This document shows positions 1-8,590 of a DNA stretch of 64,000 bases, piece by piece (within the stretch, counting starts at the first letter, position 1; every line of letters starts with the position of its first letter). The position numbers and the translations under genes were made by a program. This DNA is from Chloroflexi bacterium HGW-Chloroflexi-10 (GTDB taxonomy: Bacteria > Chloroflexota > Anaerolineae > Anaerolineales > Anaerolineaceae): contig PHBZ01000001.1 in assembly GCA_002840755.1 (NCBI GenBank), positions 248,001 to 312,000 of the forward strand, written 5' to 3'. The notes below the pieces were generated by a model that had not been told where the DNA came from, did no database searches, and was given only the letters and a program-made list of their open reading frames with translations.

Positions 1-2
1 TC

Positions 3-974
3 GGGACCACAATCATGGGCGACTCGTGCGATGTTCTGATCGCCCGCCATCGACAGGATGGCCAGTTAGCCGGGATCGCCTGCCGTGCGGAACGCCGGGC
101 CTATCTGAACGGACAGGAGGCATCTCTTGGGTATATTGGTCAGATTCGTGTAGCACCATCCTTTCGCGGGCATTGGCTTGTTCACCTTGGAGCAGAATTG
201 TTCAGGGAGGCGAGTCCCCCCGGCTTGCTCTATTTCGGAGTTATTGCCAGCGAAAATCCTCGGGCCCGTCAATTGCTCGTTGGTTCGCGACCACCCGGCA
301 ACTTATACACCAGGTACATCGGTGGATTAACAACCTGTGCCATCCTCCTGCGGCCGTTACGCGCGCACCGCACGCCAGGCATCGAGGTGCTTCCTGGTAC
401 ACCGGAAACGCTCACTGAGATCGTCAAATTTCTGCGTCTCAAGGGTCCCCGCCGGCAGTTCTTCCCCGCCTATACGCTCGAAGACTTCACCGGTGGATCG
501 CTGCTTCGTGGGCTCAAACCACAGGATATCATGGTCGCTCGCCGTGGAAAGGTTGTGGTAGGTGTGATGGTTGTGTGGGACCAGGCAGCATATAAGCAGG
601 ATATCGTCGATGCCTATGGGCCAACACTGCGGCGCCTGCGCCCCCTATATAATTTTGCTGCGCGGTTTCTCAGGGCGCGGCCGCTCACCCCACAGGGACA
701 GGCAATCCAACTGGCTTTCGCGTCGTGCATCTGCATTGACGATGATAACCCAGCCATAATGCAAGCTCTGATCTCCGCCTGCACGAAAAACGCATACGAA
801 CGTGGAAAAGCGTTTCTGATGATTGGCTTATCCGATGACGATCCGCTCCTCGCCGTTGCCCGGCGTTATCTCCATGTGAAGTACCACAGCGATCTCTTCG
901 CGGTCTCCTGGTCTGATGAGCCGGTAAAGCAGCTCGATGGACGGATTCCCTATATAGAAATTGCAGCACTATAA
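3..974 (+). CDS. GNAT-like N-acetyltransferase, 5' end beyond window
   Basis: The reading frame is open to the left edge, and the first ATG (position 15) has no ribosome binding site, so the gene probably starts upstream of the window. The visible 319 residues hold a GNAT-like core: a beta-strand reading LGYIGQIRVAPSFRG, where the acetyl-CoA-binding strand/loop would sit, followed by a helix. A second half of about 190 residues has no family I recognise. Family knowledge: GNAT proteins transfer acetyl from acetyl-CoA to amines. The substrate cannot be told here. The permease gene follows immediately, with its likely start 35 bases after this stop, so the two may be co-transcribed. The fold call is moderate and the function is open. 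Confidence 0.6.
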   Translation, partial: GTTIMGDSCDVLIARHRQDGQLAGIACRAERRAYLNGQEASLGYIGQIRVAPSFRGHWLVHLGAELFREASPPGLLYFGVIASENPRARQLLVGSRPPGNLYTRYIGGLTTCAILLRPLRAHRTPGIEVLPGTPETLTEIVKFLRLKGPRRQFFPAYTLEDFTGGSLLRGLKPQDIMVARRGKVVVGVMVVWDQAAYKQDIVDAYGPTLRRLRPLYNFAARFLRARPLTPQGQAIQLAFASCICIDDDNPAIMQALISACTKNAYERGKAFLMIGLSDDDPLLAVARRYLHVKYHSDLFAVSWSDEPVKQLDGRIPYIEIAAL

Positions 975-1008
975 TCAACTACGAGCCATACGCGAAAGGA
1001 TGGAAAAC

Positions 1009-2163
1009 ATGCCAGAAAATCGACTCACACAATGGGAAGCGATCTCGCTCATGGTCGGGGCCGGTGTTGGAGCAGGGATCATGGCTGTTCCATTCCTAAC
1101 CGTACGCGTGGGGCTCATCGGTCTCGCGGTCATTCTGCCTGCAGCATGGGCTGCCAGTTCCCTGATCCATCTCATGCTCGCCGAAGTGCTGTTCCGCACC
1201 GGACGTGACCTCCAGATCGTGGAATTGATGCGGTTATATGTACTGCGTGGCCGCGTCGGCCGTTGGCTGCTGTGGATGGTCTTCACTTTACTGAGCATTG
1301 CCTTTCTGGCTAATCTCGCGGCATATGTTTCCGGTGCGGGAGAAATTTTGGCAGGCCTCATGCAAATTGACCGGCGCCTGGCTGAGTTATTTATCTACGC
1401 CATCTCGGCAAGTGTGGTATTTTTCGGACTCAAAGCAGTCGGTATCGCTGAAAGGTTCGGAGCTCTTGCCCTCATAGGGCTTGTCGTTGCAATCGGGGTT
1501 GGTGCTTTACCGCTGCCTTTCCATATTCAACTAAGCCTGTCGGGCTTACCAACGCAGTGGTTAGCGCTCTATGGGATGGTTATGTATGCATTATGGACAT
1601 TCTACAGTGTGCCCCAGGTCGTGAAAGGTCTCGGTCCGGATCATCGCGGAGCAGTCCGTGCGATTCTTATCGGGCTTGGCATCAACGGAGCTCTCACATT
1701 GGTTGTAGCCTTACTCGCTCTCGGAATCTCAACACAGGTCACCGAAGTCGCGATCATTGGCATTTCAGAACGCATGGGGGCATGGGCAGGCATTGCCGGT
1801 TCACTCTTTATCATGTTCGCCCTGGTGACCAGTTACTGGTCGGTCTCACTCGCTCTTGCAGACATCCTCCGGGAAAGAACCGGGCTCTCGGGAGGGGTAG
1901 CCTGGCTGTTGGCTACGCTCCCTTCGCTTCTGATTTTGTGGGTCGGGGCGTGGCAGTTCCTCGAGTGGCTTCGCCTGGCCGCCGGTGCAACCGCAATCGT
2001 TGTAGCCCTTATAACCATTCCCATGTATTGGCGCGCCCGGCAGAACGGCCCAGTCGGCAACCCCGGCTGGTCACTCGGCAGCTGGGGGAATCCGGCAATG
2101 CTTGCTCTTGCACTCCTCTCACTCGTCTTGATGGCCGTAGGTTCGCTGGTCTCAGTACAGTAG
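1009..2163 (+). CDS. APC-superfamily amino-acid permease-like membrane protein
   Basis: A polytopic membrane protein of 384 residues with about eleven hydrophobic segments. Its first segment contains GAGVGAGIMAVPF, which matches the unwound-helix signature of APC/HAAAP transporters (the aromatic and hydroxy-amino-acid permeases), so import of an amino acid or related solute is likely. The specific substrate is not inferable. The start at 1009 is chosen because AAAGGA at 995-1000 lies 8 bases upstream. The frame remains open to 961, overlapping the previous gene, and ATG 1000 is a possible alternative. It sits directly behind the GNAT gene and ahead of an independently promoted tetR gene. Confidence 0.72.
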   Translation: MPENRLTQWEAISLMVGAGVGAGIMAVPFLTVRVGLIGLAVILPAAWAASSLIHLMLAEVLFRTGRDLQIVELMRLYVLRGRVGRWLLWMVFTLLSIAFLANLAAYVSGAGEILAGLMQIDRRLAELFIYAISASVVFFGLKAVGIAERFGALALIGLVVAIGVGALPLPFHIQLSLSGLPTQWLALYGMVMYALWTFYSVPQVVKGLGPDHRGAVRAILIGLGINGALTLVVALLALGISTQVTEVAIIGISERMGAWAGIAGSLFIMFALVTSYWSVSLALADILRERTGLSGGVAWLLATLPSLLILWVGAWQFLEWLRLAAGATAIVVALITIPMYWRARQNGPVGNPGWSLGSWGNPAMLALALLSLVLMAVGSLVSVQ

Positions 2164-2211
2164 ACGGAATAAACCAGGCTGTCATTGATGCAATAATTGT
2201 GTATATTACTA

Positions 2212-2240
2212 TTGCAGCTTTACCGTCCAGACGGTATACT
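2212..2240 (+). promoter_or_regulatory. Promoter with embedded TetR operator
   Basis: TTGCAG (2212-2217) and TATACT (2235-2240) are separated by exactly 17 bases. A perfect inverted repeat, TACCGTC-CA-GACGGTA (2221-2236), occupies the spacer and touches the -10 box. TetR regulators typically bind such dyads over their own promoter, so autorepression of the following tetR-GNAT pair is the natural reading. The ATG is only 7 bases past the -10 box, so the transcript is probably leaderless. Confidence 0.82.
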
Positions 2241-2247
2241 ATTTGTC

Positions 2248-2805
2248 ATGAAACAAGAAAGTATCTCTCGTTCAACCAAAGAAAACATTCTTAGATCGGC
2301 TAATAAAGTTATTCTGGATAAGGGTGCAGACGCGCTTACTCTTGAGGCGGTCGCGGAGGAAGCGGGCATCAGTAAGGGCGGGTTACTCTACCATTTTCCA
2401 TCGAAGAAGAATCTGATTCAGGGGATGATAGAAAGCATGATCGCTAAAGTAGATTCCGCTCTCGAGGAGGAATTGGTAAAAAGCGGTGGAAATTATCTGG
2501 AGGCGTATATTCGCGCATCTTTCAAAACGGAGTCTGAGCCGGATCAAATTTCTTATGCGCTGTTCGCTGCTATCTCAAACGATCCTGAACTCATCAAACC
2601 GTTACAGGCGCGATTCTTTAAAATGCAGGACGAAATTTCGGCGGCAGCACCATCTGAAGAGATCGGAACAATCATTCGCCTCGCGCTGGATGGATTATGG
2701 ATATCTGATCTGTTCGGGTTTGCCCCTCCCTCTTCTGAATTGAGAGCAAAAATGCTATACAAGCTGGTTGAGATCACCAAAAAACCGGCTGGGAGGGACT
2801 TGTAG
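2248..2805 (+). CDS. TetR/AcrR family transcriptional regulator
   Basis: A repressor of 185 residues. The N-terminal TetR helix-turn-helix is clear: a LTLEAVAEEAGISKGGLLYH segment followed by FPSKKNLI, the classical recognition helix and its tail. The C-terminal ligand domain is family-variable, and the inducer is unknown. I start it at ATG 2248 rather than at the further upstream in-frame codon at 2197, because 2197 would lie upstream of the promoter's -35 element. No Shine-Dalgarno precedes 2248, consistent with a leaderless message. The GNAT gene follows after 2 bases, so the regulator very probably controls that acetyltransferase, possibly with the divergently unrelated permease upstream. 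Confidence 0.9.
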   Translation: MKQESISRSTKENILRSANKVILDKGADALTLEAVAEEAGISKGGLLYHFPSKKNLIQGMIESMIAKVDSALEEELVKSGGNYLEAYIRASFKTESEPDQISYALFAAISNDPELIKPLQARFFKMQDEISAAAPSEEIGTIIRLALDGLWISDLFGFAPPSSELRAKMLYKLVEITKKPAGRDL

Positions 2806-2807
2806 TA

Positions 2808-3434
2808 ATGCAAACTAATCCTGAAGTGGTTAAACTGGATCCCAGTCTAAAGAAAAAGGCATCCGATGTGGTGGCTGCGAGTTTTTTTGATTACCCCATG
2901 TTTGTTTATTATTTTCCGGATATAAAAAAGCGGGCACGCGTTCTACCCTGGTACCTTGGAAATGTGCTCACTTGTGCAATAAAATACGGTGAGGTATTTA
3001 CAACCCCCGAGAGCTCTGGCGTTATCTTTATTTTACCTCCCGGCCACACGAAAATATCCATTGGAGAGTATGTTCAAAACGGTTTTTTGCTTACACCTTT
3101 GGTCATAGGGATACGGGATTACATTCGCTCACAGGAATGTGAAAAATTCGTTGCAGATATGCATGAAAAGATAATGCAGCAGCGCCTCCATTATTATTTA
3201 TGGGGATTGGCGGTAGACCCGGGCCAAAAGCGGAGGGGAATTGGCACCACCCTGTTGAAGCCGGCTCTTGAAAAAGCGGATAAAGAACAAAAACCATTTT
3301 ATTTGGAAACGCATGATGAAAAAAACGTTCCCTATTATCAGAATTTTGACTTCACCCTGGTTTACTCAGGAAAAATCCCCAACCACGAGCCTGAGATTTG
3401 GTGCATGGTGCGTGAACCGGCCAAAATGAAGTAG
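2808..3434 (+). CDS. GNAT family N-acetyltransferase
   Basis: A 208-residue acetyltransferase. The acetyl-CoA pyrophosphate-binding motif A is visible as LAVDPGQKRRGIGTTLL (Q/R-x-x-G-x-G/A type), followed by a strand reading PFYLETHDEKNVPYYQNFDF, which is typical of single-domain GNATs that acetylate small molecules. GGGAGGGA at 2791-2798 is its ribosome binding site, and it begins 2 bases after the tetR stop. Being the only partner of a TetR gene, it is a candidate for inactivating a toxic or signalling amine that is the TetR ligand. That is an inference. Confidence 0.86.
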   Translation: MQTNPEVVKLDPSLKKKASDVVAASFFDYPMFVYYFPDIKKRARVLPWYLGNVLTCAIKYGEVFTTPESSGVIFILPPGHTKISIGEYVQNGFLLTPLVIGIRDYIRSQECEKFVADMHEKIMQQRLHYYLWGLAVDPGQKRRGIGTTLLKPALEKADKEQKPFYLETHDEKNVPYYQNFDFTLVYSGKIPNHEPEIWCMVREPAKMK

Positions 3435-3672
3435 TTTCTGCTTCATTCAAACAGGCTTCACAGCGCATAACTGGGAAAACCACTCAGCTGATCGCTGAAA
3501 AAAGGCTATCATTTTCCAGCACAAGCCAGGTGAGAACAGAGGTTTCCTGCAGCACTGATTCTGGATTCTCGTTGATTTACTGGTTAACAAAATGAATACC
3601 CGTCCATTTCCCAAAACAACTGCTTTTCTATATAATAAAGACATCCACGTTCACACGGAAAGGCAGCCTTCG

Positions 3673-4224
3673 GTGACTTATTCAATAGGGTTATATTTCG
3701 ACCCGCAAACCGAAACGGAAATCCGGCGCATCTGGCAAATTATGGCAGAGAACGCAATAGAGGAATACCTGTATTCCTCTGCCAACCGTCCGCATATTAC
3801 CCTGACCATTTTTGAAGACCTGGATACAAATAAGGCAGAAAACCTGCTGCGTGATTTTGCTTTACGGCATACCCCTTTCCCAATCTCGTTTCAAGCGATT
3901 GGATTGTTTCCTTCCACGGCGGCAATCTTTCTCAATCCGGTGGTTACCGGCCAATTATTGAATATCCAGCGGGAATTACACAATCTTTTGGTCCCTTTTG
4001 CCGCCCTGCCGGAGTTTCCATATTACCTGCCCGATCAGTGGATTCCCCACTGCGGGCTGGCGATTGAAATGCCGCTGAAAAATCTGTTGCCGGCAGTGAA
4101 AACCGCCATAGACAACCTGGTATTGCCTCTCAACGGTGAGGTAATTGAAATTGGGCTTACCAGTTTCCGCCCGGTTGTCCATCTGCTCGGTTACCGCCTG
4201 GGGGGTGAACAATATTGCTGTTAA
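3673..4224 (+). CDS. 2H phosphoesterase / 2'-5' RNA ligase-like protein
   Basis: About 183 residues from GTG 3673, which has GGAAAGG 9 bases upstream and begins with the family-typical YSIGLYFDP strand. The frame extends to ATG 3592 but that start has no ribosome binding site. The first catalytic HxTx motif is clear (PHITLT). The second position reads PHCGLA, so the usual Thr/Ser two residues after His is Gly. Family members hydrolyse or ligate 2',5' or cyclic phosphodiesters using the two His-x-Thr motifs. The altered second motif leaves catalysis uncertain. It stands alone, ending in a 15-bp inverted repeat. Confidence 0.72.
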   Translation: MTYSIGLYFDPQTETEIRRIWQIMAENAIEEYLYSSANRPHITLTIFEDLDTNKAENLLRDFALRHTPFPISFQAIGLFPSTAAIFLNPVVTGQLLNIQRELHNLLVPFAALPEFPYYLPDQWIPHCGLAIEMPLKNLLPAVKTAIDNLVLPLNGEVIEIGLTSFRPVVHLLGYRLGGEQYCC

Positions 4225-4266
4225 TTGACAAGGATAAGTCTTCTTAAAAAAACTTATCCTTGTCAA
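4225..4266. terminator. 15-bp perfect inverted repeat, probable terminator
   Basis: TTGACAAGGATAAGT (4225-4239) pairs perfectly with 4252-4266 across a 12-base loop, immediately after the stop of the 2H phosphoesterase gene. There is no clear T-run after the stem, so this may be a non-canonical terminator or an mRNA-end stabiliser. Confidence 0.55.
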
Positions 4267-4326
4267 TATAATTCCGGACCAGCCCTAGTCCTTCCCTTTT
4301 ATCTCAAAAAACCGGTATACAACCAA

Positions 4327-4355
4327 TTGACATTCACCCGCCGATTCGGTAAAGT
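4327..4355 (+). promoter_or_regulatory. Housekeeping-type promoter of the halogenase-like gene
   Basis: TTGACA (4327-4332), a 17-base spacer and TAAAGT (4350-4355) lie about 55 bases before the ATG at 4410. Spacing and -35 are consensus; the -10 has two mismatches. Confidence 0.6.
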
Positions 4356-4409
4356 TTCAATATTGGCTATTTAGATTATTTTTATCTGCTTTCGTAAAAA
4401 GGTGTTCAT

Positions 4410-5867
4410 ATGTCCACAATTCCTGCAAAAACACAGGTGCTTGTCATTGGTGGCGGGCCTGCCGGTTCCACGGCTGCCACCCTGTTGGCTCGCCAGGGGA
4501 TTCACGTCACTCTGCTGGAGCAATCAAAATTTCCCCGTTACCATATCGGTGAATCCCTGCTGCCCACTATTCTGCCGATTATCGATTTAATGGGTGCGCG
4601 CGAAAAACTTGAATCCTGCGGATTTCAACGCAAACACGGTGCCTACCTGGAATGGGGTACCGAAACCTGGGCACTCAATTTTGGCGAATTGAGCGGCAGT
4701 GCCACCTATGCTTTTCAGGTTTCGCGTGCTGAATTCGACCTGATGCTGCTGGATCATGCCGCGGAACAGGGTGCGCATGTCTTCCAGCAAACGGAAGTGC
4801 GCAGCCTGGAATTTGATGGCGATCGGCCCATTAGCGCATCCTGGGTATACAAAGGCGATAACGGTAACGCCAAACAGGGAAGTATTGAATTTGATTATAT
4901 GATCGATGCTTCAGGACGCAATGGCCTTATGGCCAACCATTATCTGCACAACCGCAAATATCACCAGGTATTCCAGAATATCGGCGTGTGGGGCTATTGG
5001 AAAAAGACCGACCGCATGGTAACCGGACGCGAAGGGGATATTGCTGTGGGCTCCATTCCGGAAGGCTGGTTGTGGGCTATCCCGATGGCGGATGACCTCA
5101 TGAGCGTTGGCGCTGTGATGCATAAAGACAGTATCAAGGAACGCCGCGGCCAGAGCATGGAAGAAATTTACGCTAATGCGATTGAATCCTCGCCACTCAT
5201 TAAGAAGGTCGTTAAAGATGCCGAATTGGTCTCAGGAGTCAAGACAGAAACCGATTATTCGTATGCTTCTGAAAAGTTTTGCGGCCCGGGTTACTTTATG
5301 ACCGGCGACGCAGCCTGCTTCCTGGATCCGCTGCTTTCCAGTGGTGTGCATCTGGCCACATTAAGCGCCATGATGGCGGCTGCCTCCATCACCAGTATTT
5401 ACCGGGAAGAGGTGGATGAAGCCGAAGCACAATCCTTCTTTGAAAACAGCTACCGCCAGGCCTACCTGCGCTTTCTCGTTTTCCTCTCCGCCTTTTATGA
5501 TGTCGGGCGTTCCAAGGAATCCTATTTCTGGGAGGCTCAGCGCATCACCCAGGACGATGTACCGGCCGACTTCCTTAAACTGGCCTTTCTTAACCTGGTT
5601 ACCGGTGTTAAGGACCTGAAAGACGTTCAATCCACCGATACACACCATTTCGTCCTGCAGGAGATGGGCCAACGTATCGATGCCAACCTCAAATACCGCC
5701 AGGACAAAATGAAGCTGGCTTCACTGAAAGGTGAGGAATTGGAAGGCGCGCGCGCCAATGCCAATTTCTTCGACTCGGTTGAAGGGCTCTTCACCCTGGA
5801 CAAAGCCAACGCCGTCAATGGTCTGTATGTCCGTACCGCGCCAAGTTTTGGTTTGAGCAGGGTTTAA
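4410..5867 (+). CDS. Flavin-dependent halogenase-like FAD monooxygenase
   Basis: A 485-residue FAD enzyme. Residues 14-20 form the Rossmann GGGPAGS dinucleotide motif. FPRYHIGESLLP (41-52) follows it. GWLWAIP (219-225) is the WxWxIP motif regarded as diagnostic of flavin-dependent halogenases. GDAACFLDPLLSSGVHLA, near residue 300, matches the phenol/pyrrole-halogenase branch (CndH/CmlS-like, variant B). Such enzymes use FADH2, O2 and chloride or bromide to halogenate activated aromatics, usually carrier-bound. RBS AAAGGTG is 6 bases upstream of ATG. No PKS, NRPS, acyl-carrier or flavin-reductase gene adjoins it; a flavodoxin-like reductase lies at 21.5 kb. Non-halogenating oxidoreductases share parts of this fold, so halogenation itself is inferred. 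Confidence 0.78.
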   Translation: MSTIPAKTQVLVIGGGPAGSTAATLLARQGIHVTLLEQSKFPRYHIGESLLPTILPIIDLMGAREKLESCGFQRKHGAYLEWGTETWALNFGELSGSATYAFQVSRAEFDLMLLDHAAEQGAHVFQQTEVRSLEFDGDRPISASWVYKGDNGNAKQGSIEFDYMIDASGRNGLMANHYLHNRKYHQVFQNIGVWGYWKKTDRMVTGREGDIAVGSIPEGWLWAIPMADDLMSVGAVMHKDSIKERRGQSMEEIYANAIESSPLIKKVVKDAELVSGVKTETDYSYASEKFCGPGYFMTGDAACFLDPLLSSGVHLATLSAMMAAASITSIYREEVDEAEAQSFFENSYRQAYLRFLVFLSAFYDVGRSKESYFWEAQRITQDDVPADFLKLAFLNLVTGVKDLKDVQSTDTHHFVLQEMGQRIDANLKYRQDKMKLASLKGEELEGARANANFFDSVEGLFTLDKANAVNGLYVRTAPSFGLSRV

Positions 5868-5915
5868 TAATAGCAATAAAAAAAGTGGCGAAAGCCACTT
5901 TTTTTATTGCTATTA
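5868..5915. terminator. 22-bp bidirectional hairpin terminator
   Basis: A perfect 22-bp stem (5868-5889 with 5894-5915) closes on a GAAA tetraloop and carries A7/T7 tracts, so it can terminate from either side. It directly follows the halogenase-like gene. Its right edge touches the first copy of the duplicated epimerase 3' end. Confidence 0.88.
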
Positions 5916-6097
5916 GAAGAAAACTTTTACCCACTTCAGCGCCTTTTGCTTCCAGGGCAAACGGTGGGTAACGCCGGTGGATGTTTCGGATCGCAGGCGT
6001 TCAATATTGGCCAGGTACCAGTGATAATTGCGGATCATGGCATCCTTGTTGGAGTATTTAGGTTGGTAGCCCAGTACCCGCTGTGCCTTTTCCACAG
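5913..6097 (-). pseudogene. Duplicated 3' end of the SDR epimerase gene
   Basis: This 185-base block repeats 8587-8771, the last ~60 codons of the epimerase gene, in the same orientation with only a handful of substitutions. The reading frame is intact on the minus strand to the same stop codon, but it has no start and no upstream gene. The copy ends abruptly at about 6097, where chemotaxis-receptor sequence begins. Confidence 0.9.
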
Positions 6098-6098
6098 A

Positions 6099-6688
6099 TT
6101 AAATGTTGCTATTGAAGCAGCCCGCACAGACAAAAACAGCAAAGGATTCTCGGTTGCAACGGATGAGGTTTGCAAACTGGCCGAACGGGCTGCCAATTTT
6201 ACCAAAGAAATCACATTTCTGGTGAAAAACATTCAAAATACCATCGATGAAGCCATGCTTGCCATGGAAACGGTGCCAACGAAGTAAAAAATGGTGTTAA
6301 ACGGACTAACTCAGCCGCTAATGTATTCGATCATATTCTCAAGTCGGTTGAAACCGCCCAGTAGCAAGCCGAAATGGCGTAATAGTGACCCAGCAGATCA
6401 GCCAATTCACCGAGAAACTCGTCTCAGCGGTGGATTCCGTCTTCACGGTTATTGAAAAAATACTGCTTCAACTGAAGAAATGGCTACCAATTAAGGTGAC
6501 TTCCACCAATCAATCATACCAAAGCCAGCATTAGTGAGGAAAACAGTGCTGCCGTCGAATAGATTTCCGCCTCAACTCAGGAAATGAATTCACAAGTGGA
6601 TCTTGTTAACCAATCTGCCCGTGACCTGGAAATGAATTCCGTCACCATGCAGCAAATTGTTGAGAAATTTATACTGCGTTCGTCTTGA
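6099..6688 (+). pseudogene. Methyl-accepting chemotaxis protein remnant (signalling domain)
   Basis: The translated block reads LNVAIEAARTDKNSKGFSVA, then DEVCKLAERAANFTKEI. This is the hairpin tip and following helix of an MCP cytoplasmic signalling domain, whose family consensus is NAAIEAARAGE..GFAVVADEVRKLAERS. It shifts frame near 6275, then runs GANEVKNGVKRTNSAANVF to an internal stop at 6361-6363 and more stops near 6380. It resumes in pieces to a typical MCP C-terminus, SARDLEMNSVTMQQIVEKF, and stops at 6688. The sensory and membrane parts are missing. It is a decayed 3' half of a receptor gene fused to the epimerase duplicate, with no chemotaxis genes nearby. Confidence 0.85.
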
Positions 6689-6708
6689 AAAGCAATTATA
6701 ACCGTTAC

Positions 6709-6758
6709 GGTCACAAATTGCGATTTCTTCTTTAAGAAAAAAGGCGCAATTTGTGACC
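6709..6758. terminator. 14-bp inverted repeat after the MCP remnant
   Basis: GGTCACAAATTGCG (6709-6722) pairs with 6745-6758, and the loop itself contains complementary TTTCTT/AAGAAA. The placement just after the MCP remnant stop suggests the old gene's terminator or 3' stabiliser. It lies 100 bases from the end of the convergent GT39-like gene. Confidence 0.5.
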
Positions 6759-6858
6759 ATGGCCATTATAGAAACCTTGCGAAACTAACCAAGGATCAGT
6801 TATCACCGAACAAAGAGTAGTTTCTGTTTAGAGACATGAATTTTTCTGAAAATAGTAA

Positions 6859-8415
6859 TCACCAATTATGGGCAAGCAATGGACAGATTGCGTGAGTTTC
6901 AATCGTATCTTTCCACATATCAGGAGCAACTGAATAAAAAGCATAGTTGTTGACAATTTTTAAAGGCTGTAAATGTAATTTGCTCTCAACGATATTTTGC
7001 AGTTCAGGTTGTTTAACGACAATATAACTTATTTCGTATTCTCTTATGCAGGCTTTGAATGCATCCAAATCGCTTAGTAAAAGCGACTGGGATTTTCTTG
7101 TGGCCATATCGGGTTCTCTATCATATATGATATCCTTAACATCGTTTGCTCCTATTTGAATAGCAAGATACTGCCAATAAGATAACTCAATTAGCACTGG
7201 TTGCCTTGCCAACTCAGGGTTTTGTTCGCGCAATTCCTTTATCTTTAACCCAACAGCTACCCCATCCGAAGCAGGGTCATTAACAAAATTCAATGTTGTT
7301 TGTATTTGTGTCCAGGTAATTACACCAAGCATCAAAGATAACAGGATTGTAGAGAGCAACTTGGTTTTTGAAAAAAAAGTACTGATTCGATTTATGAAAA
7401 AGCCAAATGCAGGATAAAAAGTGAAGGTAAATGGAGCAAGGTAACGCAGGTAATTTCCTTGCGGTTCAACCTGACCACCATGTAAGAATATAAAACCAAT
7501 TAGGGGAAGCAAAACCACTACACCGTAAAACAGAACAAACGATGATTTTTTATTTTGCCATACACAAAAAAACAAAGCTATTATGCCTGAAATGGTTAAA
7601 TAAGGATCTAGCTTTAAAAAAGTATTCCAATAGTTGAGATAAGATATACCTTGACCATAAAAAGTAAGTTTATATGTTTTTATAGCCGATAACATAAAAA
7701 ATGGATTACCAGTTTCTAGGTAGTTTCCAATTATCCAGGCACAAGGAAATATCCAGGGAATAATAGCCGTCACGCCTAAAATTATTTCATTAGTGCGTAA
7801 ACTCTTTTTTGACAAAAGCTGCATCATTTGTGAACCCATTAAAAAAGCACTAAAAATTCCTGTTATCAACCAAGCTTCAAAACGAAAACCATTCACCAAG
7901 ACTAATGCAAAAGCGCTAAAAAAGAGATAAACTCGTTTTTGATTACCGAGATAAGTAACAAAGAGCCATAAAAACGCAAGAATTAATAAATAATAAGGTA
8001 TTTCAGTAAGTGGGGTAGAGCTAAGCCAAATAAATGCTGGATTTAAAGAAAACAAAGCAGCACTTACCAATGCTACTCTCGAGTCATTAAATAATTGTTT
8101 AGTCAACAAATACATGATACATATTGACAATAACCCACAAACTATTACAATCCCTCTTGGAACCCATAACAAATTCCAATAGACCTTTAATACTGTCCCA
8201 AATAGATACATATAAAATGGCAGCCACATACCAGACCATGAAGCATAAGGGTCTTGGCTCCATTCTGCAGCCTGAATTACTCGTCCAAACTCATCAGCAG
8301 TAATAGACAAAAAACCATTCTTATATAGAATGATCTGTATACATATTCGGAACACCACCAATAATAAGATTGTTAAATATTCAATTCTTGAATTTGATAA
8401 AGATAATTTTTTCAT
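6859..8415 (-). CDS. GT39/ArnT-type integral membrane glycosyltransferase
   Basis: About 518 residues with ten or more membrane segments. The first extracytoplasmic loop reads SITADEFGR, an acidic Asp-Glu pair in the place where PMT_2/ArnT-like glycosyltransferases bind the polyprenyl-phosphate sugar donor. A large soluble C-terminal region follows. Enzymes of this type transfer a sugar from an undecaprenyl carrier to a glycan or protein on the outer face. ATG 8415 is preferred to an in-frame TTG at 8475. The gene is strikingly AT-rich compared with both flanks, and it lies inside a segment bounded by 185-base direct repeats, so recent acquisition is likely. Confidence 0.75.
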   Translation of the reverse strand: MKKLSLSNSRIEYLTILLLVVFRICIQIILYKNGFLSITADEFGRVIQAAEWSQDPYASWSGMWLPFYMYLFGTVLKVYWNLLWVPRGIVIVCGLLSICIMYLLTKQLFNDSRVALVSAALFSLNPAFIWLSSTPLTEIPYYLLILAFLWLFVTYLGNQKRVYLFFSAFALVLVNGFRFEAWLITGIFSAFLMGSQMMQLLSKKSLRTNEIILGVTAIIPWIFPCAWIIGNYLETGNPFFMLSAIKTYKLTFYGQGISYLNYWNTFLKLDPYLTISGIIALFFCVWQNKKSSFVLFYGVVVLLPLIGFIFLHGGQVEPQGNYLRYLAPFTFTFYPAFGFFINRISTFFSKTKLLSTILLSLMLGVITWTQIQTTLNFVNDPASDGVAVGLKIKELREQNPELARQPVLIELSYWQYLAIQIGANDVKDIIYDREPDMATRKSQSLLLSDLDAFKACIREYEISYIVVKQPELQNIVESKLHLQPLKIVNNYAFYSVAPDMWKDTIETHAICPLLAHNW

Positions 8416-8546
8416 ATTTTTCAGCCCGCTTAAGCAACTTAAAATTATAACGGGGAACAGAACTCTTATAAGCAAATTTCTAAAATGTCAGTATTAGAAC
8501 ATTCTCAACTCAACAAAAACAAAAAGTTAAAACAACCTACATTAAT

Positions 8547-8590
8547 CTAAAAAAATTAAACCAGCCGCACGGCTGGTTTAATTTTTTTAG
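8547..8590. terminator. 20-bp hairpin terminator of the epimerase gene
   Basis: A perfect stem (8547-8566 with 8571-8590) has a GCAC tetraloop and A7/T7 tracts. Its right arm overlaps the epimerase stop codon (minus strand). It can serve both that gene and any plus-strand transcript. Confidence 0.87.
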
